Of a stretch of 24,660 nt of DNA, positions 14,497 to 22,158 are shown one piece after another. Position 1 is the first letter of the stretch. Each line of letters starts with the position of its first letter. This DNA is from a virus. The stretch lies in IMG/VR virus record IMGVR_UViG_3300023082_000036, positions 1-24,660 of that record, one strand, 5' to 3'. Below the pieces are notes generated by a model. It saw only the letters and a program-made list of their open reading frames with translations. It did no database searches and had not been told where the DNA came from. The position numbers and the translations under genes are program-made.

Positions 14497-15150
14497 TTAC
14501 GCGGCAGCAACATAGCGGGCGATACGGCTGGTCAGCGAGATGGTGATCACTCGCGTCATCAGTGCGTTACGACCGAGTGTCGGCGTCGAGGTGATCGACA
14601 CGAACGCGTTGTAGAGGATCGACGAGCCATCCGGCAGGTTCAAGCGCAGCACTCGGGCTTCCTTGTCCTCGTCAGCAGCCTCCACCACCGACACATAGGG
14701 CAGCAGAGGATCATCCGCTACGGTCAACGTCATGCTGATCGGGTTTTTGTTGGTTGGAATTTGCTTGTCTTCGTCGTCTTCCAGGAAGCCGACAGTGAGG
14801 AACTGCTGCTCGCCGCCAGTAGACGCGACTTCAGTGATCTGCGGGATCTGAACCCAGCTATCAACCGAACGCGCGCTGCCTGCTCCGGAACCAGTCGTGT
14901 ATACCTGAGTGTTGGTGGTGTTCACGCCTTCCAGTGAGAAAGTACCAGTAGCCGCATCAATAACTCGTACGGCACGGTCATTCAGCCTCGACCAACCAGA
15001 GGCCATGACAACAACGTCGCCGTCATCAAAGTCGGATCCCGCAGCGGTCGCCACGGCAGGGTTCGCATTACTGATGGCGGTGACCAGCGCTAGCGCCGAA
15101 TAGCTCGCTGCGATTTCCATGGTTGCGCCGTTGGGCAATTTGAAAGCCAT
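14497..15150 (-). CDS. Major tail tube protein
   Basis: A 217-aa protein beginning MAFKLPNGATMEIA, with a Gly/Ala/Ser/Thr-rich beta composition. The order and motifs (DFDDGDVVVMASGWSRLNDR, FSLEGVNTTNTQVY, SWVQIPQITEVASTGGEQQF, then LPDGSSILYNAFVSI) match the siphophage tail tube family that polymerises around the tape measure. The C-terminal domain, with repeated VTISLTSR-type strands, resembles a small Ig-like or tube-decoration extension, though I am less sure of that. AGAGGA precedes the ATG. A hairpin terminator separates it from the HNH gene upstream, and the tail chaperone follows 9 nt after its stop. Confidence 0.88.
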   Translation of the reverse strand: MAFKLPNGATMEIAASYSALALVTAISNANPAVATAAGSDFDDGDVVVMASGWSRLNDRAVRVIDAATGTFSLEGVNTTNTQVYTTGSGAGSARSVDSWVQIPQITEVASTGGEQQFLTVGFLEDDEDKQIPTNKNPISMTLTVADDPLLPYVSVVEAADEDKEARVLRLNLPDGSSILYNAFVSITSTPTLGRNALMTRVITISLTSRIARYVAAA

Positions 15151-15176
15151 GTTGATTTTCCTCTGTGCAGAAATGA

Positions 15177-15198
15177 CAAAACCCGCTCGAGGCGGGTT
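15177..15198 (-). terminator. Probable terminator after the HNH endonuclease gene
   Basis: On the minus strand AACCCGC-CTCGA-GCGGGTT (15180-15198) is a perfect 7-bp stem continuing into TTTTG. The T-run is short, so strength is uncertain. It sits between the HNH stop and the tail tube start, where it would end the independent HNH transcript. Confidence 0.6.
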
Positions 15199-15254
15199 CT
15201 GGTTTGCCCAACGGGCGGGTTAGTTTGGCGAATGGAAACTGCCGTTTATTAACG

Positions 15255-15761
15255 TTAAATGGTGCAACCTTCGTGGATCAGGCGCTTTCTTTCCAAATAG
15301 GCGAGATGCGCGGTCTTAGGGTCGTCAAAAATCCCGATGTATATGGATTTTCTGTCTTTCTGTATTTTCGCTACCCATCTCCCTTGGTGTGCATGTACGC
15401 CAAGATAGCCAGAGCTACCAAACTTTCTTGGAAGTCGAATATTTTGCACATTCACTCGGCCGACCACGTCCCTTAGGTTAACAATGCGGTTGTTTGTCCT
15501 GTCCCCATCGATGTGGTCGATTTCACCGCAGGGCCAATCGCCGTACGTGATAAGCCAGGCTACTCGATGAGCTAGGTAACGCTGCGAATCCAAGGCCACT
15601 CGGTGATACCCCTTGAGCCCGCCACCATTAACAAGAAAATCAGCCCTATCACCCACCTTGTGGCGTTGGGCGGTTCTAATTTTCCGTTTAAATATCCCAG
15701 TTAGTGGATCGTAATCAACAAGCTCATTAACGCGATGAAACGCTATAATCGGCTCGGCCAT
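15255..15761 (-). CDS. Free-standing HNH endonuclease with C-terminal AP2 DNA-binding domain
   Basis: A 168-aa protein of the HNH-AP2 homing endonuclease type. The middle carries the HNH_3 pattern (LAHRVAWLITYGDWP, EIDHIDGDRTNNRIVNLRD) with the metal-binding His in DHIDGD. The C-terminal 50 residues form an AP2-like domain (SGYLGVHAHQGRWVAKI, IYIGIFDDPKTAHLAYLE). The frame could extend to a TTG at 15824, but ATG 15761 has GGAG seven bases upstream and is preferred. It interrupts the usual order tail terminator - tail tube, is visibly more AT-rich than its neighbours, and has its own LexA box and -10-like element upstream and a terminator downstream. This marks it as a mobile insertion with independent expression. 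No intron is seen. Confidence 0.9.
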   Translation of the reverse strand: MAEPIIAFHRVNELVDYDPLTGIFKRKIRTAQRHKVGDRADFLVNGGGLKGYHRVALDSQRYLAHRVAWLITYGDWPCGEIDHIDGDRTNNRIVNLRDVVGRVNVQNIRLPRKFGSSGYLGVHAHQGRWVAKIQKDRKSIYIGIFDDPKTAHLAYLERKRLIHEGCTI

Positions 15762-15826
15762 TAAAGACTCCATCCAGTCTGCTTGGTTAGGGCCGGACTG
15801 TGTTGGTAGCACGTTCCGGCTCAATC

Positions 15827-15857
15827 ATTTTAGCATCTCCACTGTATCCCTATACAG
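15827..15857 (-). promoter_or_regulatory. LexA box with SOS promoter for the HNH endonuclease
   Basis: CTGTATCCCTATACAG at 15842-15857 (plus strand) is a perfect CTGT-N8-ACAG LexA operator, immediately after the tail terminator gene's stop. On the minus strand TAAAAT (15827-15832) is a good -10. The -35 position (about 18 bp upstream) falls inside the box, as TGTATA, so LexA binding would block polymerase. The transcript would lead into the HNH gene about 60 nt downstream. Confidence 0.8.
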
Positions 15858-16274
15858 TTAGATGGTGTCGGATCGATACCGGAACGATACCGGCACGGTG
15901 TAAGTGGCATCCTCTGGAATGCCTGGCCCTGGCTCTACGGGCGTGTAGACCATGACCGTGAGCGCGGCGCGTGACAGTCGAAGATTCAGCGGGTACAGCG
16001 AAGCGATCTGATCGGCAATCCCTTCAGCTTTGCCTGGGCCATTGCCAGACGGCGTGACGATACTCACTTGGAATATGCCGAGGTAAAGCCGATGAGCGCC
16101 TTCAAGGTCATCGCTGTCCGTTGCCGCTGGCAGCGTGTAGGCCTTCAGGTATGTCTCACCGGTGACGGGTGTGACCTTCACGCCCTCGTACGCAATACGC
16201 AGAGCAGGCACCTGTGCAGCAGCCCAAGCCTTTAAGCGGGCCTCGTAAAGCTGGCGGATAATGGCGTGGCTCAT
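15858..16274 (-). CDS. Tail terminator protein (DUF4128, lambda U-like)
   Basis: A 138-aa protein of the DUF4128 type (IRQLYEARLKAWAAAQ, RIAYEGVKVTPVTGETYLKA, RLYLGIFQVSIVTPSGNGPG, IADQIASLYP). In lambda-like phages this position holds gpU, which caps the head-proximal end of the tail tube and stops its growth. Its ATG overlaps the stop of the HK97-gp10-like gene by 4 nt. Its TAA stop abuts the LexA box of the endonuclease gene, so the HNH insertion starts exactly at the gene end without damaging it. Confidence 0.85.
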   Translation of the reverse strand: MSHAIIRQLYEARLKAWAAAQVPALRIAYEGVKVTPVTGETYLKAYTLPAATDSDDLEGAHRLYLGIFQVSIVTPSGNGPGKAEGIADQIASLYPLNLRLSRAALTVMVYTPVEPGPGIPEDATYTVPVSFRYRSDTI

Positions 16275-16693
16275 ATCTGGTTATTCCTGATGGCTTCCTC
16301 GATGATCCGCTGGAAGCGCGCTAGCGTGATCCGCACCATGCCGCCCGGAGCCTGGTCGGAATGGCCGTATTCGAGCGGTATAGCGTATGGCAGGTTGTTT
16401 ACGACAAAGAATGTGTGCCCAGCCTTAAGCAATATGGAGTCTGCTGCCAGTCGCGCACTTGCCTGACCTCCAGTCGGGTCCAGAGTAGAAAGCGTTCCCG
16501 CAGCAGGCGCATCAATGCTGAACTGCCAGTTTCCACGAAAGCGACCTGTATCTACCGGGGACATTCGGATGACGCTGTTGCCGATCTCAATAACCACTTC
16601 GCGGATGGTTGAGTCGATAGCTTGTTTCGATTTCTCCACGAACTCTGCAATGCTCAGGGCGAAGCTGCCTTGAGCGCCTGCATACTTGCTCAC
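16271..16693 (-). CDS. HK97 gp10-like tail completion protein (lambda Z-like)
   Basis: A 140-aa protein. The RMSPVDTGRFRGNW motif near residues 43-56 and PYAIPLEYGHSDQAP followed by GMVRITLARFQ are the classic signature of HK97-gp10/minor tail neck proteins, which complete the head-proximal tail before joining to the head. The start is GTG (16691-16693), overlapping the stop of the upstream connector gene by 4 nt (GTGA). The N-terminal Gly/Ala-rich part (SKYAGAQGSF) looks flexible. Confidence 0.87.
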   Translation of the reverse strand: MSKYAGAQGSFALSIAEFVEKSKQAIDSTIREVVIEIGNSVIRMSPVDTGRFRGNWQFSIDAPAAGTLSTLDPTGGQASARLAADSILLKAGHTFFVVNNLPYAIPLEYGHSDQAPGGMVRITLARFQRIIEEAIRNNQI

Positions 16694-17058
16694 GACCTTA
16701 CCTGCAGCTCATAGAGCAGTGGCGTGCCGGCCGGGTTGATCTCTTTGAGCGGGGGAATGATTGACCAGGTGCGACCTTGAGCTACGACCTTGCTCAGTAG
16801 TGTCGGGGCTGAGTCCAGACCTTTCGCAGCAATCTTTAGCTTCTTGTCGCCCTGCTGAATGAACGTGTTGGTCTGGAATTCCTGCCCTGTGAAGTCGAGC
16901 AAGATGCCTTGGGCGCTGCGCTCAACAACGGTATCCGGCGCAGTGGTGCTGCTGTCAGGGTCGTATTCGCCCGGCGTCACGTCGCGGATGGTGACTGGCT
17001 GGCCAAACTCGGTAATCAGGTCGAGAGCCATTGCGGCCATTTCATCGTAGAAGGCCAC
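16690..17058 (-). CDS. Head-tail connector / stopper protein
   Basis: A 122-aa protein with a beta-rich composition. A short N-terminal helix (FYDEMAAMALDLITEFGQ) precedes PVTIRDVTPGEYDPDSST, a pattern seen in phage head-closure proteins of the SPP1 gp16 class. Position between the adaptor and the HK97-gp10-like gene supports this. The start is GTG at 17056-17058, with AAGGAG six to seven bases upstream. It is the last head-side ring before the tail proteins. Confidence 0.75.
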   Translation of the reverse strand: MAFYDEMAAMALDLITEFGQPVTIRDVTPGEYDPDSSTTAPDTVVERSAQGILLDFTGQEFQTNTFIQQGDKKLKIAAKGLDSAPTLLSKVVAQGRTWSIIPPLKEINPAGTPLLYELQVRS

Positions 17059-17073
17059 GGGCGTCTCCTTGAG

Positions 17074-17574
17074 TTATGCGCGGACGGCGAACAGTCCTCG
17101 CTTGAGCAGGTAATCGGCAAACTGGGTGCGGCTCGGTCGATCTGGAGCAGCTGGCATCAATCGGCTACTGGTGCTGCTGATCGATGAGTACTCGCGCGTC
17201 ACAGCGCCTTCGACACGCTCCAGGGTGACCGCTCCTTTGCGCGAATCAACCGGGTCAATGTCGTCAGTGTGAATCTCGGCAGCAAGGGCCATCTGACCAT
17301 ACTGGATACGGGCTGGAATGTAGTTGGACGGCTTGATCTCTTTGTCGACGATCACGTCCTTGCGGGGCCAGGCCAAAGCCTGATCCGGGAATGTCCGGCA
17401 TCCCTTCCAGTTCATGCCATCCATCGCCAAGGCGGCCCGGCGCAGCAATGCTTCCTGTGCCACCTCTTCCGCTGGAATGGTCAAGCCATAGCGTATGGCG
17501 TAGCTGACCAATTCCGCAGCGGTTGAGTAGCTGTCAGCATCTGCTTTGCCGGTGCCGTCCTCGATGATGAGCAT
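17074..17574 (-). CDS. Head-tail adaptor (DnaT-like/gp6-like connector)
   Basis: A 166-aa mainly helical protein beginning MLIIEDGTGKADADSYSTAA, with LLRRAALAMDG and CRTFPDQALAWPRKDV. Phage proteins with this start, the tryptophan-proline-arginine motif and this location are commonly annotated as DnaT-like ssDNA-binding proteins, but their place between capsid and connector genes argues for a portal-bound adaptor ring (HK97 gp6 or SPP1 gp15 role). I favour the adaptor reading. It ends 15 nt before the connector gene. Confidence 0.78.
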   Translation of the reverse strand: MLIIEDGTGKADADSYSTAAELVSYAIRYGLTIPAEEVAQEALLRRAALAMDGMNWKGCRTFPDQALAWPRKDVIVDKEIKPSNYIPARIQYGQMALAAEIHTDDIDPVDSRKGAVTLERVEGAVTREYSSISSTSSRLMPAAPDRPSRTQFADYLLKRGLFAVRA

Positions 17575-17577
17575 GTG

Positions 17578-17790
17578 TTACTCCTTCGTCTTGCCTGCCT
17601 TGGTGACTTCGGTGTTTTTGCCGCCGCCATTGTTGCGCGCAGCGGTTTCATCCGATTCGGTTCGCACAGAATCAACGCCACCGGTTTCGCCAACCGTATC
17701 CGGGCCGACGGTGATGCTATCAGCCGAACCGCCAAACCCCCAGCGTGCTTTGACGTTAGGGTCGATATGCTTGTCTTGTTCAACAGCCAT
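17578..17790 (-). CDS. 70-aa low-complexity protein downstream of the capsid gene
   Basis: A 70-aa hydrophilic protein rich in Gly, Thr, Asp, Glu and Lys, ending in charged residues (VTKAGKTKE). It is probably disordered and has no recognised domain. GGGAGA six bases before the ATG supports it over the longer overlapping frame on the same strand. Its stop lies 3 nt before the adaptor start and a strong terminator lies between it and the major capsid gene. It could be a head decoration or assembly factor, but nothing in the sequence proves a role. Confidence 0.68.
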   Translation of the reverse strand: MAVEQDKHIDPNVKARWGFGGSADSITVGPDTVGETGGVDSVRTESDETAARNNGGGKNTEVTKAGKTKE

Positions 17791-17803
17791 GATGTATCTC
17801 CCG

Positions 17804-17833
17804 AAAAAGGTCCGACCCCCATTGGGGGCCGGA
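17804..17833 (-). terminator. Strong terminator downstream of the major capsid gene
   Basis: On the minus strand TCCG-G-CCCCC-AAT-GGGGG-T-CGGA (17811-17833) forms a GC-rich 10-pair hairpin with a central wobble or mismatch, then CC and TTTTT (17804-17808). It begins about 7 nt after the capsid stop. It would raise capsid mRNA relative to distal tail genes. Confidence 0.85.
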
Positions 17834-17839
17834 TAGCAA

Positions 17840-18871
17840 TTACGCCGCTACGGTGGAAGTGATGAACGCCAGAGGAACCTGTTTGCGAGCAAACTTGCGG
17901 GTCCAGTTGGTCGCCAGCGCCAGGTCAGACCAGTTCGCCGAGATAGGGCGAGTGGTGGTCGGCGTGCCCGTGATGGTCACGCCATCGAAGGTGAAGCCCA
18001 ATGGATGCACAACGAAGTTGCGACGAGTCCACAGGGTTTCAGCACCACCACCGTTGCCGCGATCCGGAGCACGATCGTATTCCAGGCCATCTTCACCAGC
18101 TGGCTGCTCTTCGGCGTAACCGATAGCGCCTGGGCCGAAGATCACCGACAGGTACTTGTTCGGAGTGCCCGCGATTACCGGCATGCTGTCGTCAACGACC
18201 ACACGCATACCCTGGAAGCGACCGAATTCAGGAATCTGGTCAGCCAGCGGAGTGAAGTCGATCAGGTTGAGGATCTGCAATTCAGTTTGAACCGCCGAGT
18301 GCATTGCGATGACGCTCAGGCCGCCCAACTGGCCGGAGTAGTCACCCATGGTGGCCTTGGCGCGGATGATCGCCGCTGCGCTGATGGTGCCGCCGGCATC
18401 AACGACCATATCACCCTGAACGTGGTTAGCGTCAGTGGCGGACATGTTGTCGTTGTAGATACCGACTGTGGTAGCGATGGCGCGGCGCTGGGCCACTTTG
18501 CGCCAGTAGCTCAGCAGGCGACCAGCAACGAACTCAAGCGGATCCTGGTTGGTGATGTTCTTCACCAAGTTCATGCAGTTCCAGCCTTCGTTGAGGTACG
18601 CAGCGCGCGCCTGCATGAAGGCGGTGTGCACGGACAGTGGAACCGCAATGTCGGTGTACACGTCGTTCGAGTAGTTAGACTCGATCGATGCGTCCACGTC
18701 GACCCACCACGGAATGGTGAAGGTGTTCGATGGGCTAGCCAACAGCTGAGTCATGTCGCTGTTGGTGGTCAGGATGCCCGACTCGAAGAACGCAGTTCGC
18801 TCAACGCTGTTTACGCTGATGTAGTCCCGCAGTTCGTCGCGGAAGACGACATCGGAGAGAATGGTAGGCAT
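17840..18871 (-). CDS. Major capsid protein (HK97 fold, gp13-like type)
   Basis: A 343-aa protein of the HK97-fold capsid type. An N-terminal arm of FRDELRDYISVNSVERTAFFESG is followed by TIPWWVDVDASIESNYSND, then MHSAVQTELQILNLIDFTPL and GRFQGMRVVVDDSMPV, and a C-terminal RRNFVVHPLGFTFDG strand, which are typical of this capsid group. No N-terminal delta domain or protease is seen, so a separate scaffold (the gene just upstream) is expected. It is flanked by the scaffold-like gene 13 nt upstream and by a terminator. Function follows from fold and position. Confidence 0.92.
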   Translation of the reverse strand: MPTILSDVVFRDELRDYISVNSVERTAFFESGILTTNSDMTQLLASPSNTFTIPWWVDVDASIESNYSNDVYTDIAVPLSVHTAFMQARAAYLNEGWNCMNLVKNITNQDPLEFVAGRLLSYWRKVAQRRAIATTVGIYNDNMSATDANHVQGDMVVDAGGTISAAAIIRAKATMGDYSGQLGGLSVIAMHSAVQTELQILNLIDFTPLADQIPEFGRFQGMRVVVDDSMPVIAGTPNKYLSVIFGPGAIGYAEEQPAGEDGLEYDRAPDRGNGGGAETLWTRRNFVVHPLGFTFDGVTITGTPTTTRPISANWSDLALATNWTRKFARKQVPLAFITSTVAA

Positions 18872-18884
18872 TGCAGTGATTCCT

Positions 18885-19601
18885 TTACTTAGCCTCAGCA
18901 GCGGCCTTCAGGCGCGCATGCTCGGCGGGGTTGGTTCGGCGAAGCTCTACTCGCTCCATACCGGTAAGTTTGTCCCACGATTTCGCGGCCCCGCCGCCTT
19001 TGCCACCAGCGGCCCCGCCGCCAGTCGCCCTGCTTGCTGCAATCAGCGGCGCCAGAGCGGCATCGCTGAACAGTTGTTCTTTGAATTCTTCGACCGTCAG
19101 CGCTGATGGCCGACGATCTACGTCCAGCACGACTACCACCGGCTTGCCATCACGAAGTTCCATGGTCAGGCGCGGCTCGATCAGTTGCTGGAGGATTGCG
19201 GACGATCCCTGTACGGCCAATTCGCCTGCGAGACGCGCGGCAGTTGCGCCAACGGTCAGCGCGTGGACTTGGGCCTGCATCGATGTGAGTGCGCTGTCTT
19301 TCTCGGTGAGTGCCTTGGTGTGTTTCTCGTTCCAGCTGCGTTCCAAAGCTTCAGTGTCGCCGTTGCGCCGAGCAGAGTCTTCAGCGGCGATGCGCGCGGC
19401 CTCTTCAGCCTGCTCACGCTTAGTGCGCTCGTCTTTCTTCTCCCGCAGAAGCTCTTCCACTTTTGCTTTCAGGCCTGTGGTGTCTTCGGGAGGCGGCAAG
19501 CCTTCTACTGCGAGCACGTAGTTATCGCCCTGAGCCTTGTAAAAGGCTTGCAGGGATGGCTCCAAAGCGTCGAAGGCGGCCTTGTCGATCAGGTATTTCA
19601 T
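18885..19601 (-). CDS. Capsid scaffolding-like coiled-coil protein
   Basis: A 238-aa protein. An N-terminal short domain (MKYLIDKAAFDALEPSLQAF) is followed by a charged coiled coil from about 40 to 115 (TGLKAKVEELLREKKDERTK, EEAARIAAEDSARRNGD), a folded middle, a Gly/Ala linker (ATGGGAAGGKGGGAA) and a C-terminal helix (GMERVELRRTNPAEHARLK) that could bind capsid subunits. This layout and its position directly before the major capsid gene are those of scaffolding proteins of the minor structural GP20 type. No protease motif was noticed. Confidence 0.78.
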   Translation of the reverse strand: MKYLIDKAAFDALEPSLQAFYKAQGDNYVLAVEGLPPPEDTTGLKAKVEELLREKKDERTKREQAEEAARIAAEDSARRNGDTEALERSWNEKHTKALTEKDSALTSMQAQVHALTVGATAARLAGELAVQGSSAILQQLIEPRLTMELRDGKPVVVVLDVDRRPSALTVEEFKEQLFSDAALAPLIAASRATGGGAAGGKGGGAAKSWDKLTGMERVELRRTNPAEHARLKAAAEAK

Positions 19602-19643
19602 TGGTTGTCCCCCTGGGACTGGTTTGCCGGCTCGGCCAGCGGA

Positions 19644-20729
19644 TCAGATACCGGCGCGCTCGAACGCCAAAGGCTCCAGTTCTTTCATCTGGGCCAGGTT
19701 GAGCGGCTTGAAGTTTCGGTCGAGTTGCAGTTCGGAGAAGCGCTTTACGCTCAATCCGCCATTACGAAAGAGGTTTGCTCGGGCTTTGCCAATAGCCTGA
19801 TCCTGGAACGAGGCAGGCTGCTGCTGTAGCCACTGGTAGTAATCAAGGTCAGCGCTGACCTGCCCCGGACCGTCGGCACCCTTTGATGCGCGCGTGGAGC
19901 CTTGAGCGAATAGTTCGCTCAAGCGAGTTACCATCACGAAGGTGGTTCGGCAGTTTGGGTGAAATGGAGGGCGCGGCCCGGAATCAACCGGGAACGTCTT
20001 TCCATCCATCGACCTGCAAATCTGGCTTGTCTTACTATCCAGGGTCGCTACCAATTCGATCTTGCTCACCACATCCGTATTGGCCTTAGCCGTCTCCATC
20101 CGCGCCTGACTGGCGACGTGCTGGATGGATGTGCGCACCACCGTTGTGGCGTTGCGATCGGTGACAGCAAGTATGCCATCCGAGAACTTCAAAGCCTTGG
20201 TGCCGCGAATGTTCTGGATAATCTGGAAATTCGTTTGCCCCTCGAAGAAGCCTTGGCGAATAGCCCCAACAACACGCGATCGCTCTGCGGCGGTCCAGTC
20301 CTTAATGAATGGCTTGAGCAGCTTCCCCCCATCAGGGCCGCGAATGCTCAGTGGGTTGCCCAGTACTGCAGAGCGGATAGCAGACACTGTCGGAGTGACT
20401 GCCTCGAAGCTGACACCGATAGGTGCCGCCTTACCCAGGCTTGTAGCCTCGAACTGAGCCTCATAGTTGGCAAGGTCGATAAGGTCAAGATTAAGCTGGT
20501 CGCTGTATCGGGTGAAGATCGCTAACAGAAGGCTATCGACCTCATCCAGCAGCTTTTGGAGTCGCTTAACAGTGAAGTCCGAGAGGTCGGACTTGGTCAG
20601 CCTGTCGCGCACTGACCGGTCGATCTCTTTCAGAAAGGGAGCAAATTTCGCAACCTCCCCCGCTTTCAGGCGCTCAAGGAACACGGCATGGCGAATGGTG
20701 GCATCAAGTAGCGCTTGGTTGGCCGCCAT
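19644..20729 (-). CDS. Minor head protein, Mu F / SPP1 gp7 family
   Basis: A 361-aa protein. The Phage_Mu_F domain is in the C-terminal half: VVRTSIQHVASQARMETA, IELVATLDSKTSQICRSMDG, and the diagnostic PPFHPNCRTTF. These proteins sit inside or on the portal vertex in a few copies and act in head assembly and DNA ejection. In-frame ATGs exist at 20744, 20735 and 20729; I choose 20729 because GAGGG lies eight bases upstream. All overlap the end of the portal gene, consistent with translational coupling. It comes between portal and scaffold, the usual order. Confidence 0.9.
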   Translation of the reverse strand: MAANQALLDATIRHAVFLERLKAGEVAKFAPFLKEIDRSVRDRLTKSDLSDFTVKRLQKLLDEVDSLLLAIFTRYSDQLNLDLIDLANYEAQFEATSLGKAAPIGVSFEAVTPTVSAIRSAVLGNPLSIRGPDGGKLLKPFIKDWTAAERSRVVGAIRQGFFEGQTNFQIIQNIRGTKALKFSDGILAVTDRNATTVVRTSIQHVASQARMETAKANTDVVSKIELVATLDSKTSQICRSMDGKTFPVDSGPRPPFHPNCRTTFVMVTRLSELFAQGSTRASKGADGPGQVSADLDYYQWLQQQPASFQDQAIGKARANLFRNGGLSVKRFSELQLDRNFKPLNLAQMKELEPLAFERAGI

Positions 20730-22158
20730 TGTCATCGCCCTCATCGTCCAAGCCTAAGCCTGCAGTACTTGATTCCAGTTCGCCGCGGATTTCGTCATCG
20801 CTCTTCTCAGGGTTTATAACGCCGCGATCACGCATGTACTGCCAGAAGTCGGTCGCAGGCAGTCTCCCACCCTGAACCGCATTGAACAGCGCCGAAAGGA
20901 TCGTTGCGTCGAGCGTGACCTGCGTGAAGTCCTGATTGAGCTTGTATTCGATCTTGCCGTTGATGCGCATGAACATCGCCATCCACAGCAGGCACTGCGT
21001 GTACGCCTCGCTGACATTGCTCACCACAAGAGACAAGACGCTATGCTCTGCGGCTGACTCGTTGCTGGCCTGAGTGGCAGTCTTCACTGCGCTGCCCGCT
21101 TCAATGAGGCGAGCACCTAGGGCAACCATCTGCGCCTCTTTGGCGTCCATGGCCTCCTTGGCGAGCGTGTTCGGTTGCGCCTGCATCATCCCGCAGGCAC
21201 CACCCGTCGGCAGCAGCCAGGGGGCGCGTGATCCGAGATAAATGCCGTTTTCTTCGAGGTGGTCACGCCATTGCTCGTCGAGGCCAGACATCCACGGTTG
21301 AGGCTGGCCCACTAGATAGCTGGCTTCCTCGTAATCCGCGCTGTTCCGGTAATGCCCGATATTGATCTCGGCCATGTCGTACAGAGGCGAATCGTCAATG
21401 CTCGAATCGTTATTCTCGCTGCCGACGAACATGAAAGGGATGATGCGCCAAGGCTTGCCCGACCCGTCCAGCGGCGTGTGAATCTCGGTCGCTGCGGTGA
21501 AGCCGTCGGCCTCGATCCACAGCTCTTGCTGATAGATGCCTTCATCCGTCAGGCGCAGAACGCGGTACTGATCCTTTGGCTCACTGCCGAACCCATCTTC
21601 AGTCTCTTGGTCAACCTGCTCCTTGAGCACAACTAGGCTCAGAAGGTACTGCCCGCCAACACGACGCGTCTTCCAGTTGATGATGCATTCAGCTGTATAA
21701 CTGGCAATGGTCGGACGAATGCCTGACGCGGCACTGTCGGCAACACTGATCGCGCCAGGCTCAACAGATGGGTAATCCACCAGCAGGCCATGCCTACCGA
21801 CCTCCATCAGATTGCCGATGACCGACTGCGACTGCTGATAGATGCTGACGCCCTGCCCGTCCACGTCCTTGTTCACGTAGTTCAATGCTGTTGGCACTGT
21901 GAGCGCTGGCCAGGTGCGAAACACTGCTCCGACCAGACTGCTCTTGGTGAACCCTGTTGCTCCGTAGAACACAGCACGGGCGAGATAGGCAATGTAGCGT
22001 TCTTTGTTCTCGTTGCTCTCATCCTGGGCATTGGGCCGAGGAAGGTAGAGCGATTTGCCCTTCTTGATGGTTTCCGAGCCCTTGCACACGTCGCGCACCA
22101 GCCTCCAGCGGGACTGTGCCGCTTTGTATTCCGGGCGGGTGAATTCAACGTTGGCCAT
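20704..22158 (-). CDS. Portal protein (DUF4055 family)
   Basis: A 484-aa protein matching DUF4055 portals: NVEFTRPEYKAAQSRWRLVRD at the start, GSETIKKGKSLYLPRP, YIAYLARAVFYGATGFTKSS, PLYDMAEINIGHYRNSADYE, and a long C-terminal helical part ending in a poorly ordered Asp/Gly-rich tail. It forms the dodecameric ring through which DNA enters and leaves the head. The ATG overlaps the large terminase stop by 1 nt (TAATG), and the minor head gene overlaps its 3' end. This terminase-portal-minor head order is standard for siphophages. Confidence 0.93.
   Translation of the reverse strand: MANVEFTRPEYKAAQSRWRLVRDVCKGSETIKKGKSLYLPRPNAQDESNENKERYIAYLARAVFYGATGFTKSSLVGAVFRTWPALTVPTALNYVNKDVDGQGVSIYQQSQSVIGNLMEVGRHGLLVDYPSVEPGAISVADSAASGIRPTIASYTAECIINWKTRRVGGQYLLSLVVLKEQVDQETEDGFGSEPKDQYRVLRLTDEGIYQQELWIEADGFTAATEIHTPLDGSGKPWRIIPFMFVGSENNDSSIDDSPLYDMAEINIGHYRNSADYEEASYLVGQPQPWMSGLDEQWRDHLEENGIYLGSRAPWLLPTGGACGMMQAQPNTLAKEAMDAKEAQMVALGARLIEAGSAVKTATQASNESAAEHSVLSLVVSNVSEAYTQCLLWMAMFMRINGKIEYKLNQDFTQVTLDATILSALFNAVQGGRLPATDFWQYMRDRGVINPEKSDDEIRGELESSTAGLGLDDEGDDNGGQPSAT

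Noticed and set aside
15762-15824. Longer HNH protein starting at TTG 15824
   Set aside because: The extra 21 residues fall in the promoter leader, lack conserved features, and the ATG at 15761 has a good GGAG.
17481-17822. 113-aa minus-strand frame overlapping the 70-aa gene and adaptor
   Set aside because: It would start inside the terminator hairpin and overlap the adaptor; the 70-aa frame has a proper GGGAGA binding site and fits the gene spacing.
18005-18892. 295-aa plus-strand frame opposite the capsid gene
   Set aside because: His/Val/Arg-rich composition typical of an antisense shadow; the minus strand encodes a recognisable major capsid protein.
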